The translations under genes and the position numbers were made by a program. Source: Betaproteobacteria bacterium SG8_41 (GTDB taxonomy: Bacteria; Pseudomonadota; Gammaproteobacteria; Burkholderiales; SG8-41). Taken from it: a DNA stretch of 64,000 bases. The notes beneath the pieces are model-generated. The model had not been told where the DNA came from and ran no database searches. It worked only from the letters and a program-made list of their open reading frames with translations. Each line of letters begins with the position of its first letter. Position 1 is the first letter of the stretch. The stretch is taken from the NCBI GenBank assembly GCA_001303585.1, contig LJTT01000011.1, positions 27,326 through 91,325 on the forward strand, in the 5' to 3' direction. Shown here in pieces: positions 28,849-38,262 of this stretch.

Positions 28849-28930
28849 ACCGCAAAGACGCAAAGACGCAGAGCGTGCGCAAAGTAAATCTTAAAAATGA
28901 TCTTCGCGTCCTTCGCGCATCCTTTGCGGT
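28849..28930. repeat. Inverted pair of short-period repeats between mmsA and lutC
   Basis: accgcaaag with period-8 copies (accgcaaagacgcaaagacg from 28849) faces an inverted set (tcgcgtccttcgcgcatcc, then ctttgcggt at 28922-28930). The arms can form an imperfect long hairpin around an A/T-rich centre (ttaaaaatga). It could be a transcript-stabilising or terminating structure inside the operon, or only repeat decay. Confidence 0.5.
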
Positions 28931-28957
28931 CCTTGCATTGATGCGTTACGGCTCGAC

Positions 28958-29614
28958 ATGAACGCACGTGAAAACATTCTGGCGCGGATTCGCGCGCGTC
29001 AGGCAAAAAGCGCGCTGACCGATGCGGGCGAGCGCGAAGCGGTGCGCGCCCACATTGCGGCGCACCCGCAGAACCCGCGCCCCGCCGCCACCTGGGATCC
29101 TGTCGTTCGTTTTCGCGAGGAAGCGCTGAAACTCGCGAGCACGGTCGACGAGGTGGAAGCGCTGGATGCCGCGCCGGCAGCAATCTCGCGCTACCTGGAC
29201 GCGCAGCGCCTGTCGCGAGAGGCGGTATGCTGGGAAGCCTTTGCCACGCTTGACTGGCGCGCGGCGGGAATCGTGATCGCGGTGCGCGCAGCGCACGAGA
29301 GCGATCTCGTGGGCGTCACCGGCACATTCTGCGCCATCGCCGAGACCGGAACCTTGATGATGCTGTCGGGCCCGCAAACCCCAAGCGCTGTCAGCCTGCT
29401 GCCGGAGACTCATATCGCCATCATCGACGCGTCGCGCATCGTACGCGGCATGGAAGAGGCGTGGGAGCTCGTGCGGTCCGAGCGGCGAGTGCTGCCGCGA
29501 GCGGTGAATTTCATCTCCGGTCCGTCGCGAACCGCCGACATCGAACAGACCGTGACGCTGGGCGCGCACGGACCGTACCGGGTGCACATCGTGATTGTTA
29601 AGAATGGCTTGTGA
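28958..29614 (+). CDS. lutC: L-lactate utilisation protein LutC (LUD domain)
   Basis: The 218 residues form a LUD-domain protein of the LutC/YkgG type. The start MNARENILARIRARQ is typical, and VGVTGTFCAIAETGTLMMLSGPQTPSAVSLLPETHIAII is the diagnostic stretch, together with ISGPSRTADIEQTVTLGAHGPYRVHIVIV. It completes the lut set with lutA (21846) and lutB (25924). It ends the transcription unit before a 379-base leader-like gap. Confidence 0.93.
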   Translation: MNARENILARIRARQAKSALTDAGEREAVRAHIAAHPQNPRPAATWDPVVRFREEALKLASTVDEVEALDAAPAAISRYLDAQRLSREAVCWEAFATLDWRAAGIVIAVRAAHESDLVGVTGTFCAIAETGTLMMLSGPQTPSAVSLLPETHIAIIDASRIVRGMEEAWELVRSERRVLPRAVNFISGPSRTADIEQTVTLGAHGPYRVHIVIVKNGL

Positions 29615-29993
29615 ACGCCCCGTTTCACTCGGGATGCGATGTCGCATGCTGTATAATCGGGCAACTGCGTCGCGATTCGAATAGATCCGGGTGTTATAAC
29701 GCCCTGGATATAATGGTTTTTTCTGTGCTGAAATGCACGGGAAATTGCCTAGGGCGCGCGCTCGGTAGGACATAAGACCTAAAATCTCAACAATGTCGCG
29801 TGCGGTCGCGGGCCATGCACGGGACGCTCTCCGTAAGACCGTGTGGAACCGTGAGCGCGAAAAGGCCGTCGCGCTCACTCGTTGCCATTGAGTCAGTCTG
29901 CCGCCGCAACCAGGACGTCGAAAGATGACACGTCTTTACATGTTTCTCGGTCGCCATTTCTAACCAGACACTAACGACGGGATAGAGCAAAAG
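29615..29993 (+). promoter_or_regulatory. 379-base region before otsB with two -10 boxes, a palindrome and leader hairpins
   Basis: TATAAT occurs at 29652-29657 and at 29709-29714. Just upstream of the second box, gggtgttataacgccc (29689-29704) is an almost perfect 16-base palindrome placed as an operator would be. Downstream, a GTGAGCGCG/CGCGCTCAC stem (29851-29859 with 29870-29878, 10-base loop) and a GACGT/ACGTC stem (29914-29934) lie in what would be a 5' leader of about 270 bases. No -35 is convincing and I recognise no riboswitch class. This is probably the start of the long stress-gene run. Confidence 0.45.
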
Positions 29994-30806
29994 ATGAGGG
30001 TGCTGACGCCGAGCGTCGATCTCGATCAGTTCTACGCGACGCTTTCGAACTCGAGCGAGCGGGTGCTGATGCTCGACTACGATGGGACGCTGGCGCCGTT
30101 CAAGATCCGCCCAGAGCAGGCTGTGCCATATCCCGGTGTTGTCGATTTGCTGGACGCAGTGATGCAACAGGCCGATACGCGCGTCGTGATCGTGAGCGGC
30201 CGGCGCGCGTCCGAGGTTGCCGCGCTGCTGTCATTGCGGCGATCCCCCGAGATCTGGGGCGCGCACGGCTGGGAGCGCATGTCTGCCGATGGCGTGGTTG
30301 GCGTGCAGGAACCCGCGGAGGAGGTGCGGCGGGCGCTCTCATTGGCTGAAGCTGCTGCCGAGGAATTCCGCCGTGCGGGGGCGCGAATCGAGTGCAAGCC
30401 AGCGAGCGTTGCGCTGCACTGGCGGGGGCTGCCGGCGATCAAGATCGCCCGGTTGAGAGAGCAGGTGAAGTCCGCTTGGGAACCCTTCGCTGCGGACGAC
30501 GCGCTCGAGCTGATCGCGTTCGATGGCGGCCTGGAACTGCGCGCGCGCGGCACCAACAAGGAGCACGCCGTGAGGACCGTGCTTTCGGAAAGCGGGGCTG
30601 CGTGTGTCGCGGCCTATTTTGGCGACGATATTACGGATGAGGACGCGTTCCGAGCAATCAAGGGCCACGGCCTTGGCGTGCTCGTGCGCTCGGAGCTGCG
30701 GGAGACGCTCGCTGATCTTTGGCTCAGGCCGCCTCGGGAGCTGATTGCTTTCCTGCAGCATTGGCTTCGCCCGGGGAACAAGTTGACTCGTCGCGCGGGT
30801 GCGTAA
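29994..30806 (+). CDS. otsB: Trehalose-6-phosphate phosphatase
   Basis: HAD-superfamily phosphatase that removes the phosphate from trehalose-6-phosphate made by OtsA. The 270 residues carry the catalytic DYDGTLAP motif (D28 nucleophile, D30), VVIVSGR (motif II region), GAHGWER, and the motif IV aspartates in FGDDITDEDAF. Its partner otsA lies 19 kb downstream rather than adjacent. glgB follows 82 bases later. Confidence 0.94.
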   Translation: MRVLTPSVDLDQFYATLSNSSERVLMLDYDGTLAPFKIRPEQAVPYPGVVDLLDAVMQQADTRVVIVSGRRASEVAALLSLRRSPEIWGAHGWERMSADGVVGVQEPAEEVRRALSLAEAAAEEFRRAGARIECKPASVALHWRGLPAIKIARLREQVKSAWEPFAADDALELIAFDGGLELRARGTNKEHAVRTVLSESGAACVAAYFGDDITDEDAFRAIKGHGLGVLVRSELRETLADLWLRPPRELIAFLQHWLRPGNKLTRRAGA

Positions 30807-30888
30807 GCGCCAGGGGAGGCTCGCATGGAGATGCGCCAATCGATGCCGGCAGGAAATTTTTCGGACGGGTTGACGGAGGATTAAGGAG

Positions 30889-32865
30889 ATGCCAGCGAAA
30901 CCCAAATCGACTTCGCAACGGGCGGGGCCACCGCGAGCTGCAGGCGGCGAGCGGCGAAGGGCAGGCTCCATCCTGACCGAACACGATATCTACCTCTTCA
31001 AGGAGGGAAGCCACGTCCGTCTGTACGAAAAGCTGGGTGCGCATCCCGCCGAAATCGATGACAAGTCCGCGACGCGCTTCGCCGTGTGGGCGCCGGGCGC
31101 GGCATCGGTCGCAGTCATTGGTGATTTCAACGGCTGGGATCCGGGACGCAATCCGCTGCAAGTGCGCCAGGACGGCTCCGGAATCTGGGAAGGGGTCGTC
31201 CCCGGCGTGGCGCAAGGCGCCTACTACAAATACCGTATCCGCTCTCACGCACACGGGCACGAGGCGGACAAAGGGGATCCTTTCGCGTTCTACTGGCAGC
31301 TTCCGCCGGCCACGGCCTCTCGTGTCTGGAACCTCGAGTACGAGTGGGGGGATCACGAGTGGATGACGCGGCGGGCTGCGGCGGCGGCGCGCAATGCACC
31401 GATGTCGATCTACGAGGTGCACATCGGTTCCTGGCGCCGCGTTCCGGAGGAGGACAACCGCCCCCTCACTTACCGCGAGCTTGCCGAGCCGCTTGCCGCG
31501 TACGTGCGGCACATGGGATTCACGCACGTCGAGTTGATGCCGGTCATGGAACACCCGTTCTACGGCTCGTGGGGCTACCAGACAACGGGCTATTTCGCGC
31601 CGACCGCGCGCTACGGCACGCCGCAGGATTTCATGTATCTGGTCGATTACCTGCACGGCCAGGGCATCGGCGTGATACTGGACTGGGTGCCGTCGCATTT
31701 TCCGAACGACGGTTTCGCGCTCGTTTATTTCGACGGCACGCATCTGTTCGAGCACGCGGACCCGCGTCAGGGCTATCATCCCGAATGGAACAGCTGCATC
31801 TTCAACTACGGGCGTCACGAGGTGCGTGCTTTCCTCGAGAGCAGCGCGCTGTTCTGGCTCGACAAGTATCACATTGACGGACTGCGCGTTGACGCGGTGG
31901 CGTCCATGCTCTATCTCGACTATGCCCGCAAGGAGGGTGAGTGGATACCCAACGAGTACGGGGGTCGTGAGAACCTGGCAGCGATGAGCTTTCTGCGCCA
32001 CATGAACGAAGCGGTTTATCGTGATTTTCCCGACGTCCAGACGATCGCGGAGGAATCCACCGCGTGGCCGATGGTCTCGCGCCCGGTCTCGGGAGGCGGC
32101 CTGGGTTTCGGCTACAAGTGGAACATGGGCTGGATGCACGACACGCTCAAGTACCTCTCGCGCGACCCGATCTACCGCACGCACCACCACGACCAGCTCA
32201 CGTTCAGCATCTGGTACGCCTTCGACGAGAATTTCGTGCTGGCGCTGTCGCACGACGAGGTGGTTCACGGAAAGGGATCGCTCATCGGCAAGATGCCGGG
32301 CGATGAATGGCAGCAGTTCGCCAACCTGCGGCTGCTCTTCGGCTACATGTGGGCGCATCCGGGCAAGAAGCTGCTCTTCATGGGCGGCGAATTCGGCCAG
32401 CGGCGCGAGTGGCAGCACGAGGAGAGCCTAGAGTGGCACGTACTGGGCTATCCGCTGCACGAGGGCGTGCGTGAATGGGTAGCCGATCTTAATCGCTGCT
32501 ACCGCGCAGAGTCCGCGCTGGCCGATTTCGATTGCGAGCGCGGAGGTTTCGAGTGGATCGAGGCCAATGACCGCGACAACAGCGTGCTGAGCTTCATTCG
32601 CCGCAACGCCCGCGGCGACGAGGTGGTGCTGGTCGTGCTCAACTACACGCCAATCGTGCGGTCCGGCTACGTGCTGGGCGTGCCGCGAGGCGGCCGCTGG
32701 CAGGAGATCCTGAACAGCGACGCGGAGCGTTATGGCGGCTCGGGCGTGGGCAACCTGGGCGGTGTCGAGGCGCAGCCGCATGCGGCGCATGACCGGGACT
32801 GGTCGCTGCGGCTAACGCTGCCGCCGCTGAGCGCGCTATTCTTCAAGAGCACTGGCCGCCCCTGA
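30889..32865 (+). CDS. glgB: 1,4-alpha-glucan branching enzyme
   Basis: GH13 enzyme that introduces alpha-1,6 branches into glucan. The 658 residues comprise an N-terminal CBM48 (about 40-140; [22 protein letters not shown]), the catalytic barrel with D335 ([16 protein letters not shown]), E388/E389 (TIAEEST) and D456 ([12 protein letters not shown]), and a C-terminal beta domain. It lacks the second N-terminal module of long GlgB forms. The first 28 residues are basic and disordered. aaggag lies upstream of ATG 30889. A short GC hairpin plus T5 (32858-32875) follows the gene. Confidence 0.95.
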   Translation: MPAKPKSTSQRAGPPRAAGGERRRAGSILTEHDIYLFKEGSHVRLYEKLGAHPAEIDDKSATRFAVWAPGAASVAVIGDFNGWDPGRNPLQVRQDGSGIWEGVVPGVAQGAYYKYRIRSHAHGHEADKGDPFAFYWQLPPATASRVWNLEYEWGDHEWMTRRAAAAARNAPMSIYEVHIGSWRRVPEEDNRPLTYRELAEPLAAYVRHMGFTHVELMPVMEHPFYGSWGYQTTGYFAPTARYGTPQDFMYLVDYLHGQGIGVILDWVPSHFPNDGFALVYFDGTHLFEHADPRQGYHPEWNSCIFNYGRHEVRAFLESSALFWLDKYHIDGLRVDAVASMLYLDYARKEGEWIPNEYGGRENLAAMSFLRHMNEAVYRDFPDVQTIAEESTAWPMVSRPVSGGGLGFGYKWNMGWMHDTLKYLSRDPIYRTHHHDQLTFSIWYAFDENFVLALSHDEVVHGKGSLIGKMPGDEWQQFANLRLLFGYMWAHPGKKLLFMGGEFGQRREWQHEESLEWHVLGYPLHEGVREWVADLNRCYRAESALADFDCERGGFEWIEANDRDNSVLSFIRRNARGDEVVLVVLNYTPIVRSGYVLGVPRGGRWQEILNSDAERYGGSGVGNLGGVEAQPHAAHDRDWSLRLTLPPLSALFFKSTGRP

Positions 32866-32875
32866 AGGGCTTTTT
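32858..32875 (+). terminator. Weak hairpin with T-run at the glgB end
   Basis: GCCC (32858-32861), a five-base loop and GGGC (32867-32870) are followed by TTTTT (32871-32875). The stem overlaps the glgB stop codon and lies 20 bases before glgE. At only four pairs it would at most attenuate transcription. Confidence 0.3.
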
Positions 32876-32894
32876 CCTTACGGAGGAAACAAGG

Positions 32895-34895
32895 ATGTCG
32901 AAAAAGGACGTTCCAGGCGAGGGACGCTGCCGAGCCGTCATCGAGGGGATCTACCCGGCGGTTGACGGCGGGCGGTTTCCTGCAAAGCGGGCTGCCGGCG
33001 ACCGCCTGGTGGTGGAAGCGGACGTGTTTGGCGACGGCCACGACACGTTGCGCTGCATGCTACGTTATCGCAGGGAAGAAGCGGCGGCCTGGACCGAGGC
33101 CGAGATGCGGTTCGAGGACAACGACCGTTGGCGCGGCGAATTTGAAGTGGGAGCGCCGGGGCGTTGCCGTTATACCGTAACCGCCTGGGTCGACGTTTTT
33201 CTAACGTGGCGCAAAGACTTTGCGAAGCGCGTCGAGCCGTCTGACGTGGCGCTCGCACTGCAGAGCGGTGCGGAGCTCGTCGCGCAAGCCGCCGCGCGGG
33301 CGAAGGGCGCCGATGCACGGACGCTGTCGGGCATTGCGGACAAGCTGAAAGGCGCGGGCAAGCTCGAGGCTCGCCAGGAGCTCGCCCTTGGCGATGAATT
33401 GCTGACGCTGATGAATCGCTATCCCGACCGTAGCTTCGCCGATACGTATTCGCCCGAGTTGCGATTGACGGTCGATCCGCGGCGCGCGCGTTGCAGCGCG
33501 TGGTACGAGATGTTCCCGCGTTCGACAGCGGATGCGCCGGGGCGCCACGGCACCTTCCGCGACTGCGAGATGCGGCTCCCGTACGTGGCCGAGCTCGGCT
33601 TCGATGTGCTCTATCTGCCGCCGATTCATCCGATCGGGCGCGTGAACCGCAAGGGCCGGAACAATGCGCTCAAGGCGACGCCCGACGATCCCGGCAGCCC
33701 GTGGGCGATCGGCTCGCACGAGGGCGGGCACAAGGCGGTCAATCCCGCGCTGGGCACGCTCGATGATTTTCGGCGCCTGGTGTCGGCGGCGCGCGAGCTC
33801 GGCATCGAAGTCGCGCTCGACATCGCTTTCCAGTGCGCGCCGGACCACCCCTACGTGCAGCAGCATCCGCAGTGGTTCCGCTGGCGCCCGGACGGAACGG
33901 TGCAGTACGCCGAGAACCCGCCCAAGAAATACGAGGACATCTATCCGTTCAATTTCGAATGCGACGACTGGCCGGCACTATGGCAGGAGCTGAAGAGCGT
34001 GTTCACGTTCTGGGTGGAGCACGGGGTCACGATCTTCCGGGTCGACAATCCGCATACCAAGCCGTTCGCCTTCTGGGAATGGCTTATCGCGGAGATCCAG
34101 CGCGATCATCCGGAGGCGATGTTCCTGTCAGAGGCGTTCACGCGGCCCAAGGTGATGCATCGGTTGGCGAAGATCGGTTTCACGCAGTCGTACACCTACT
34201 TTCCATGGCGCAACACGAAGCTGGAGCTGAGCGATTATTTCAGCGAGCTCGCGAGCCACGCATCGCGCGAGTACTTCCGGCCCAATCACTGGCCCAACAC
34301 GCCCGACATTCTGACCGCCTATCTCCAGCACGGCGGCCGTCCGGCCTTCATGACGCGGCTGGTGCTGGCGGCCACGCTTGGCGCGAACTACGGCATTTAC
34401 GGGCCGGCGTTCGAGCATTGCGAGAACGTGCCGCGCGAGCCGGGCAGCGAGGAGTACCGCAACTCCGAGAAGTACGAGGTGCGGTTCTGGGATCTGGCGA
34501 AGCCCGACAGCCTGCGCACGCTCGTCGCCGCGGTGAACCGCGCGCGGCGGGAGAACCCTGCATTGCAGCAGGAATGGAACATCCAGTTCATACCGGTCGA
34601 CAATGACGAGCTCATCTGTTACACGAAGTACACGAATGACCGCTCGAATGTCGTCATTATGGTCGTCAATCTCGACCCGCATCACCGGCAGTCGGGCTGG
34701 CTCGAGGTGCCGCTCGACCAGCTGGGCATCGATCGTGAACGCTCCTACGAGGTCGAGGACCTGCTCAGCGGAACGAGCTATCTGTGGCAGGGCGCGCGCA
34801 ACTACGTGGAACTCAACCCGCAGGCCTGTCCGGCGCACGTCTTTAAGGTGATAAAGCGCCTGCGCTCCGAGCGTGATTTCGAGAACTTCGCCTGA
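32895..34895 (+). CDS. glgE: Alpha-1,4-glucan:maltose-1-phosphate maltosyltransferase
   Basis: GH13_3 enzyme that extends alpha-1,4-glucan with maltosyl units from maltose-1-phosphate. The 666 residues match GlgE: an N-terminal domain, a helical insert (about 115-175), then SAWYEMFPRS, LPPIHPIGRVNRKG, the nucleophile D384 in FRVDNPHTKPFAFWEW, and E413 in FLSEAFTRPK. The C-terminal domain carries VNLDPHHRQSG. Its substrate would come from the maltokinase half of the next gene, which starts eight bases downstream. Good Shine-Dalgarno (ggagg). Confidence 0.96.
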   Translation: MSKKDVPGEGRCRAVIEGIYPAVDGGRFPAKRAAGDRLVVEADVFGDGHDTLRCMLRYRREEAAAWTEAEMRFEDNDRWRGEFEVGAPGRCRYTVTAWVDVFLTWRKDFAKRVEPSDVALALQSGAELVAQAAARAKGADARTLSGIADKLKGAGKLEARQELALGDELLTLMNRYPDRSFADTYSPELRLTVDPRRARCSAWYEMFPRSTADAPGRHGTFRDCEMRLPYVAELGFDVLYLPPIHPIGRVNRKGRNNALKATPDDPGSPWAIGSHEGGHKAVNPALGTLDDFRRLVSAARELGIEVALDIAFQCAPDHPYVQQHPQWFRWRPDGTVQYAENPPKKYEDIYPFNFECDDWPALWQELKSVFTFWVEHGVTIFRVDNPHTKPFAFWEWLIAEIQRDHPEAMFLSEAFTRPKVMHRLAKIGFTQSYTYFPWRNTKLELSDYFSELASHASREYFRPNHWPNTPDILTAYLQHGGRPAFMTRLVLAATLGANYGIYGPAFEHCENVPREPGSEEYRNSEKYEVRFWDLAKPDSLRTLVAAVNRARRENPALQQEWNIQFIPVDNDELICYTKYTNDRSNVVIMVVNLDPHHRQSGWLEVPLDQLGIDRERSYEVEDLLSGTSYLWQGARNYVELNPQACPAHVFKVIKRLRSERDFENFA

Positions 34896-34903
34896 GCTCC
34901 GCG

Positions 34904-37900
34904 ATGGCTGAACCGATTCGCAACCGCAAGACCGAGCTGGAAGACGATCCGCTCTGGCACAAGGACGCGGTCATCTACCAGGTGCACGTTCGCGCCTTCA
35001 ATGACAGCAACCGGGACGGGATTGGCGACTTCCGCGGGCTTACCGAGAAGCTAGAGTACGTGCGGGACCTGGGTGCGACCGCTATCTGGCTGCTGCCGTT
35101 CTATCCTTCTCCGCTGAAGGACGACGGCTACGATATTTCCGACTACCACAACATTCACCCCGACTACGGCACCCGCGCCGACTTCCGGCAGTTCATGCGG
35201 GAAGCACACAGCCTCGGGCTGCGTGTGCTCACCGAACTGGTAATCAACCACACCTCGGACCAGAATCCCTGGTTCCAGGCCGCGCGGCGGGCGCCCGCGG
35301 ATTCGAGCAAGCGCAATTTCTATGTCTGGAGCGAGACGGACCAGAAATGGCCGGAGACGCGCATCATCTTCACCGATACCGAGAGTTCCAATTGGGCCTG
35401 GGATCCGGTCGCCAAGTCCTACTACTGGCACCGCTTCTTCTCGCACCAGCCGGATCTGAACTTCGACAACCCGCACGTGGTGAAGGCGGTGCTGCGCGTA
35501 ATGCGGTACTGGTTCGACATGGGGGTCGACGGAATGCGGTTGGACGCGATTCCGTATCTCATCGAACGCGACGGCACGAACAACGAGAACCTTCCGGAAA
35601 CGCACCGGCTCTTGAAGCGCATCCGCGCCGAGCTCGATAGCCGCTACCGCAACCGCGTGTTCCTCGCTGAAGCCAATCAATGGCCGGAGGACGTGTCCGA
35701 ATACTTCGGCCAGGGCGACGAGTGCCACATGGCCTATCATTTCCCGCTGATGCCGCGCATCTACATGGCCATCGCGCAGGAGGACCGCCATCCCGTCGTG
35801 GAAATCATGCGCCAGACGCCCGATATTCCCGAGAGCTGCCAGTGGGCGATCTTTCTAAGGAACCACGACGAGCTGACGCTCGAGATGGTGACGCACAAGG
35901 AGCGCGACTACATGTACCAGATGTACGCGGCCGACCCTCGGGCGCGTATCAATCTCGGCATTCGCCGCCGGCTCGCACCGCTGATGCAGAACGACTCCGA
36001 CTGCATCAAGCTCATGAACAGCCTGCTCTTGTCGATGCCCGGTTCCCCGATCATCTACTACGGTGACGAGATCGGCATGGGCGACAACATCTATCTGGGC
36101 GACCGCAATGCGGTGCGCACACCTATGCAGTGGAGCCCCGACCGCAACGCAGGTTTCTCGCGCGCCGACCCGCAACGGCTCTTCCTGCCGCCCATCATGG
36201 ACTCGATCTACGGCTACGAAGCCGTCAACGTGGAGTCGCAGCTGCGCGATCCGTCCTCTCTCCTGCACTGGATGCGGCGGATCCTGGCGGTGCGCAAGAC
36301 GAGCCGGGCGTTCGGGCGCGGCAGGATCACATTCCTGAGGCCGGGCAACCGCAAGGTGCTCGCGTACCTGCGGGAATACGGTGAGGAGGCGATCCTGTGC
36401 GTGGCCAACGTGTCGCGATCGGCGCAGCCGGTCGAGTTGGACCTCGCGCGCTACCGCGGCCGCGTGCCGGTCGAGCTGCTGGGCCGAAATCCGTTCCCGC
36501 CGATCGGCGAGCTTCCGTACCTGCTCACGCTGCCCGCGCACGGTTTCTTCTGGTTCCGGCTGGCTGCGGACGTCGAAGTACCGAAGTGGCACGAGGAGCG
36601 CCTCGCGCGCGAGGATCTGCCAGTGCTGGTCCTTTTCGATGGCTGGACGAGCTTGTTCCGCGACCGCGTCGTGCCGTGGCGCATCCGGATGGCCGAGAAG
36701 ATCCGCGCGCAGTTCGAGCAGGAAGTGCTGCCGCGTTATCTGGAAACTCAGCGCTGGTACGCAGCGAAGGGCGAGACCATCAAGCGGGCCAAGCTGACCG
36801 ACTACGCGCAGTGGAGCATCGGGCGCCAGAGCTGGCTGTTGCCCCTCGTCGAAACGGAGGGCGGCACCGAGGCCGCGACCTATTTCGTGCCGCTCGCCCT
36901 CGCGTGGGAATCGACCGAAGAGGAGCGAATGCGCGCGCTGGCGCCGGCTACCATGGCGAAGGTTCGCCAGCAGGCCAACGTGGGCGCCATGGCCGATGCG
37001 CTCGCCGACGAAGCGTTCTGTCGCGCTGTCGTGCAGGCCATCGAAAAGTGCGTCGAGGTGCCAACGGCAAATGGAAAACTCCGCTTCAGCCCGACCGAAG
37101 CGTTTACGGGGCTGGCCGGCGAATCGCTGGCCGAGCTGCCTGTGGGCCGGCCGCAAGCGCAGAGCAGCAATACCGTGGTGACCCTCGGTGATCGCCTGTT
37201 CCTCAAAGGTTATCGCCGCATCCGCGCGGGTGTGAATCCGGAGCTCGAAATCGGCCGCTACCTGACCGAGGTCGCGGGCTTCGCAAACTGCGCGCCGGTC
37301 GCCGGCGCGCTCGAGTATCTAGGAAACGACGGCACGCCGATGACGCTTGCGCTGCTGCAAGGCTACGTTACCAACCAGGGCGACGGCTGGAACTATACGG
37401 TGGCGTATCTGGAGCGTTTTTTCGACAGCCACCGCGCGGCCGTGGACTCGGTAGCGGAGGATGTGCACGGCGCCTATCTTTCACTCATGCGCACGCTTGG
37501 TCAGCGCACGGCGGAACTGCATCTGGCGTTCGCGCTGAAGTCCGGCAAGCCGGCTTTCGAGCCGGAGCCCGTCACGCCGGACGATCTTATGGGGTTCAAA
37601 CGCTCGGTGCACGAAGAGGCGCTTACGACGCTCAAGTTACTGGAGCGACAGATGGGCCAGCTCGTGCTGACCTCTCGTCAGCAGGCACAGGCGCTCCTCG
37701 ACGGACAGAAGCAGCTGCTGGCCCGCATTGACGGCTGCGCCATGCCGACCGGGCATACCCTGAAGACCCGCTACCACGGTGATTACCACCTCGGGCAGGT
37801 CCTGCTCACGAGCAATGATTTTCTCATCACCGATTTCGAGGGCGAGCCGGCGCGGCCGCTTGCCGAGCGCACGAAAAAATATTCGCCGTTGCGCGATGTC

Positions 37901-38224
37901 GCTGGCATGCTGCGCTCGTTCAACTATGCGCGCTGGACCGCGCTGCGGAAGGTGATGCAGGCGCCGGAGGACGGCGCGCGCTTATCGCCCCTTGCCGCAA
38001 CATGGGAACCGCAGGTACGTGCAGCGTTTCTCGGGGCCTACGACGAGGCGACGCGGGGCAGCGAACTGTACGCGTCGTTCGAGGAAATGCGGGGGCTGCT
38101 GCAGCTCTTCGAGCTGGAGAAGGCGCTTTATGAACTGCGCTACGAGATCAACAACCGTCCTGGCTGGGCGCGCATTCCGCTGGAAGGCATCCTCGCGCTG
38201 GCCGGTTTGTCTCAAACCGGTTGA
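34904..38224 (+). CDS. treS: Trehalose synthase-maltokinase fusion (TreS-Mak)
   Basis: Bifunctional 1106-residue protein. Residues 1-560 are TreS, which interconverts trehalose and maltose (GH13_16): D214 in DGMRLDAIPYL, E256 in FLAEANQWPED, D322 in FLRNHDELTLE. Residues 590-1106 are a maltokinase: an N-cap with QRWYAAKG, then a kinase-like C-lobe with TRYHGDYHLGQVLLTSNDFLITDFEGEPARPL holding the catalytic HGDxHLGQ and DFEGEP motifs. Together they turn trehalose into maltose-1-phosphate for GlgE. Such fusions are known in proteobacteria. It is in tight linkage with glgE. Confidence 0.95.
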   Translation: MAEPIRNRKTELEDDPLWHKDAVIYQVHVRAFNDSNRDGIGDFRGLTEKLEYVRDLGATAIWLLPFYPSPLKDDGYDISDYHNIHPDYGTRADFRQFMREAHSLGLRVLTELVINHTSDQNPWFQAARRAPADSSKRNFYVWSETDQKWPETRIIFTDTESSNWAWDPVAKSYYWHRFFSHQPDLNFDNPHVVKAVLRVMRYWFDMGVDGMRLDAIPYLIERDGTNNENLPETHRLLKRIRAELDSRYRNRVFLAEANQWPEDVSEYFGQGDECHMAYHFPLMPRIYMAIAQEDRHPVVEIMRQTPDIPESCQWAIFLRNHDELTLEMVTHKERDYMYQMYAADPRARINLGIRRRLAPLMQNDSDCIKLMNSLLLSMPGSPIIYYGDEIGMGDNIYLGDRNAVRTPMQWSPDRNAGFSRADPQRLFLPPIMDSIYGYEAVNVESQLRDPSSLLHWMRRILAVRKTSRAFGRGRITFLRPGNRKVLAYLREYGEEAILCVANVSRSAQPVELDLARYRGRVPVELLGRNPFPPIGELPYLLTLPAHGFFWFRLAADVEVPKWHEERLAREDLPVLVLFDGWTSLFRDRVVPWRIRMAEKIRAQFEQEVLPRYLETQRWYAAKGETIKRAKLTDYAQWSIGRQSWLLPLVETEGGTEAATYFVPLALAWESTEEERMRALAPATMAKVRQQANVGAMADALADEAFCRAVVQAIEKCVEVPTANGKLRFSPTEAFTGLAGESLAELPVGRPQAQSSNTVVTLGDRLFLKGYRRIRAGVNPELEIGRYLTEVAGFANCAPVAGALEYLGNDGTPMTLALLQGYVTNQGDGWNYTVAYLERFFDSHRAAVDSVAEDVHGAYLSLMRTLGQRTAELHLAFALKSGKPAFEPEPVTPDDLMGFKRSVHEEALTTLKLLERQMGQLVLTSRQQAQALLDGQKQLLARIDGCAMPTGHTLKTRYHGDYHLGQVLLTSNDFLITDFEGEPARPLAERTKKYSPLRDVAGMLRSFNYARWTALRKVMQAPEDGARLSPLAATWEPQVRAAFLGAYDEATRGSELYASFEEMRGLLQLFELEKALYELRYEINNRPGWARIPLEGILALAGLSQTG

Positions 38225-38262
38225 CGGGCGCGGGGCTACGCAACGCATAGGAGGAGGTACAC

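Noticed and set aside
29615..29993. Known riboswitch before otsB
   Set aside because: Hairpins are present, but I could not match them to any riboswitch consensus I know.
30724..32418. 564-codon minus-strand frame opposite glgB
   Set aside because: Antisense shadow of a strongly identified gene, with no motif of its own.
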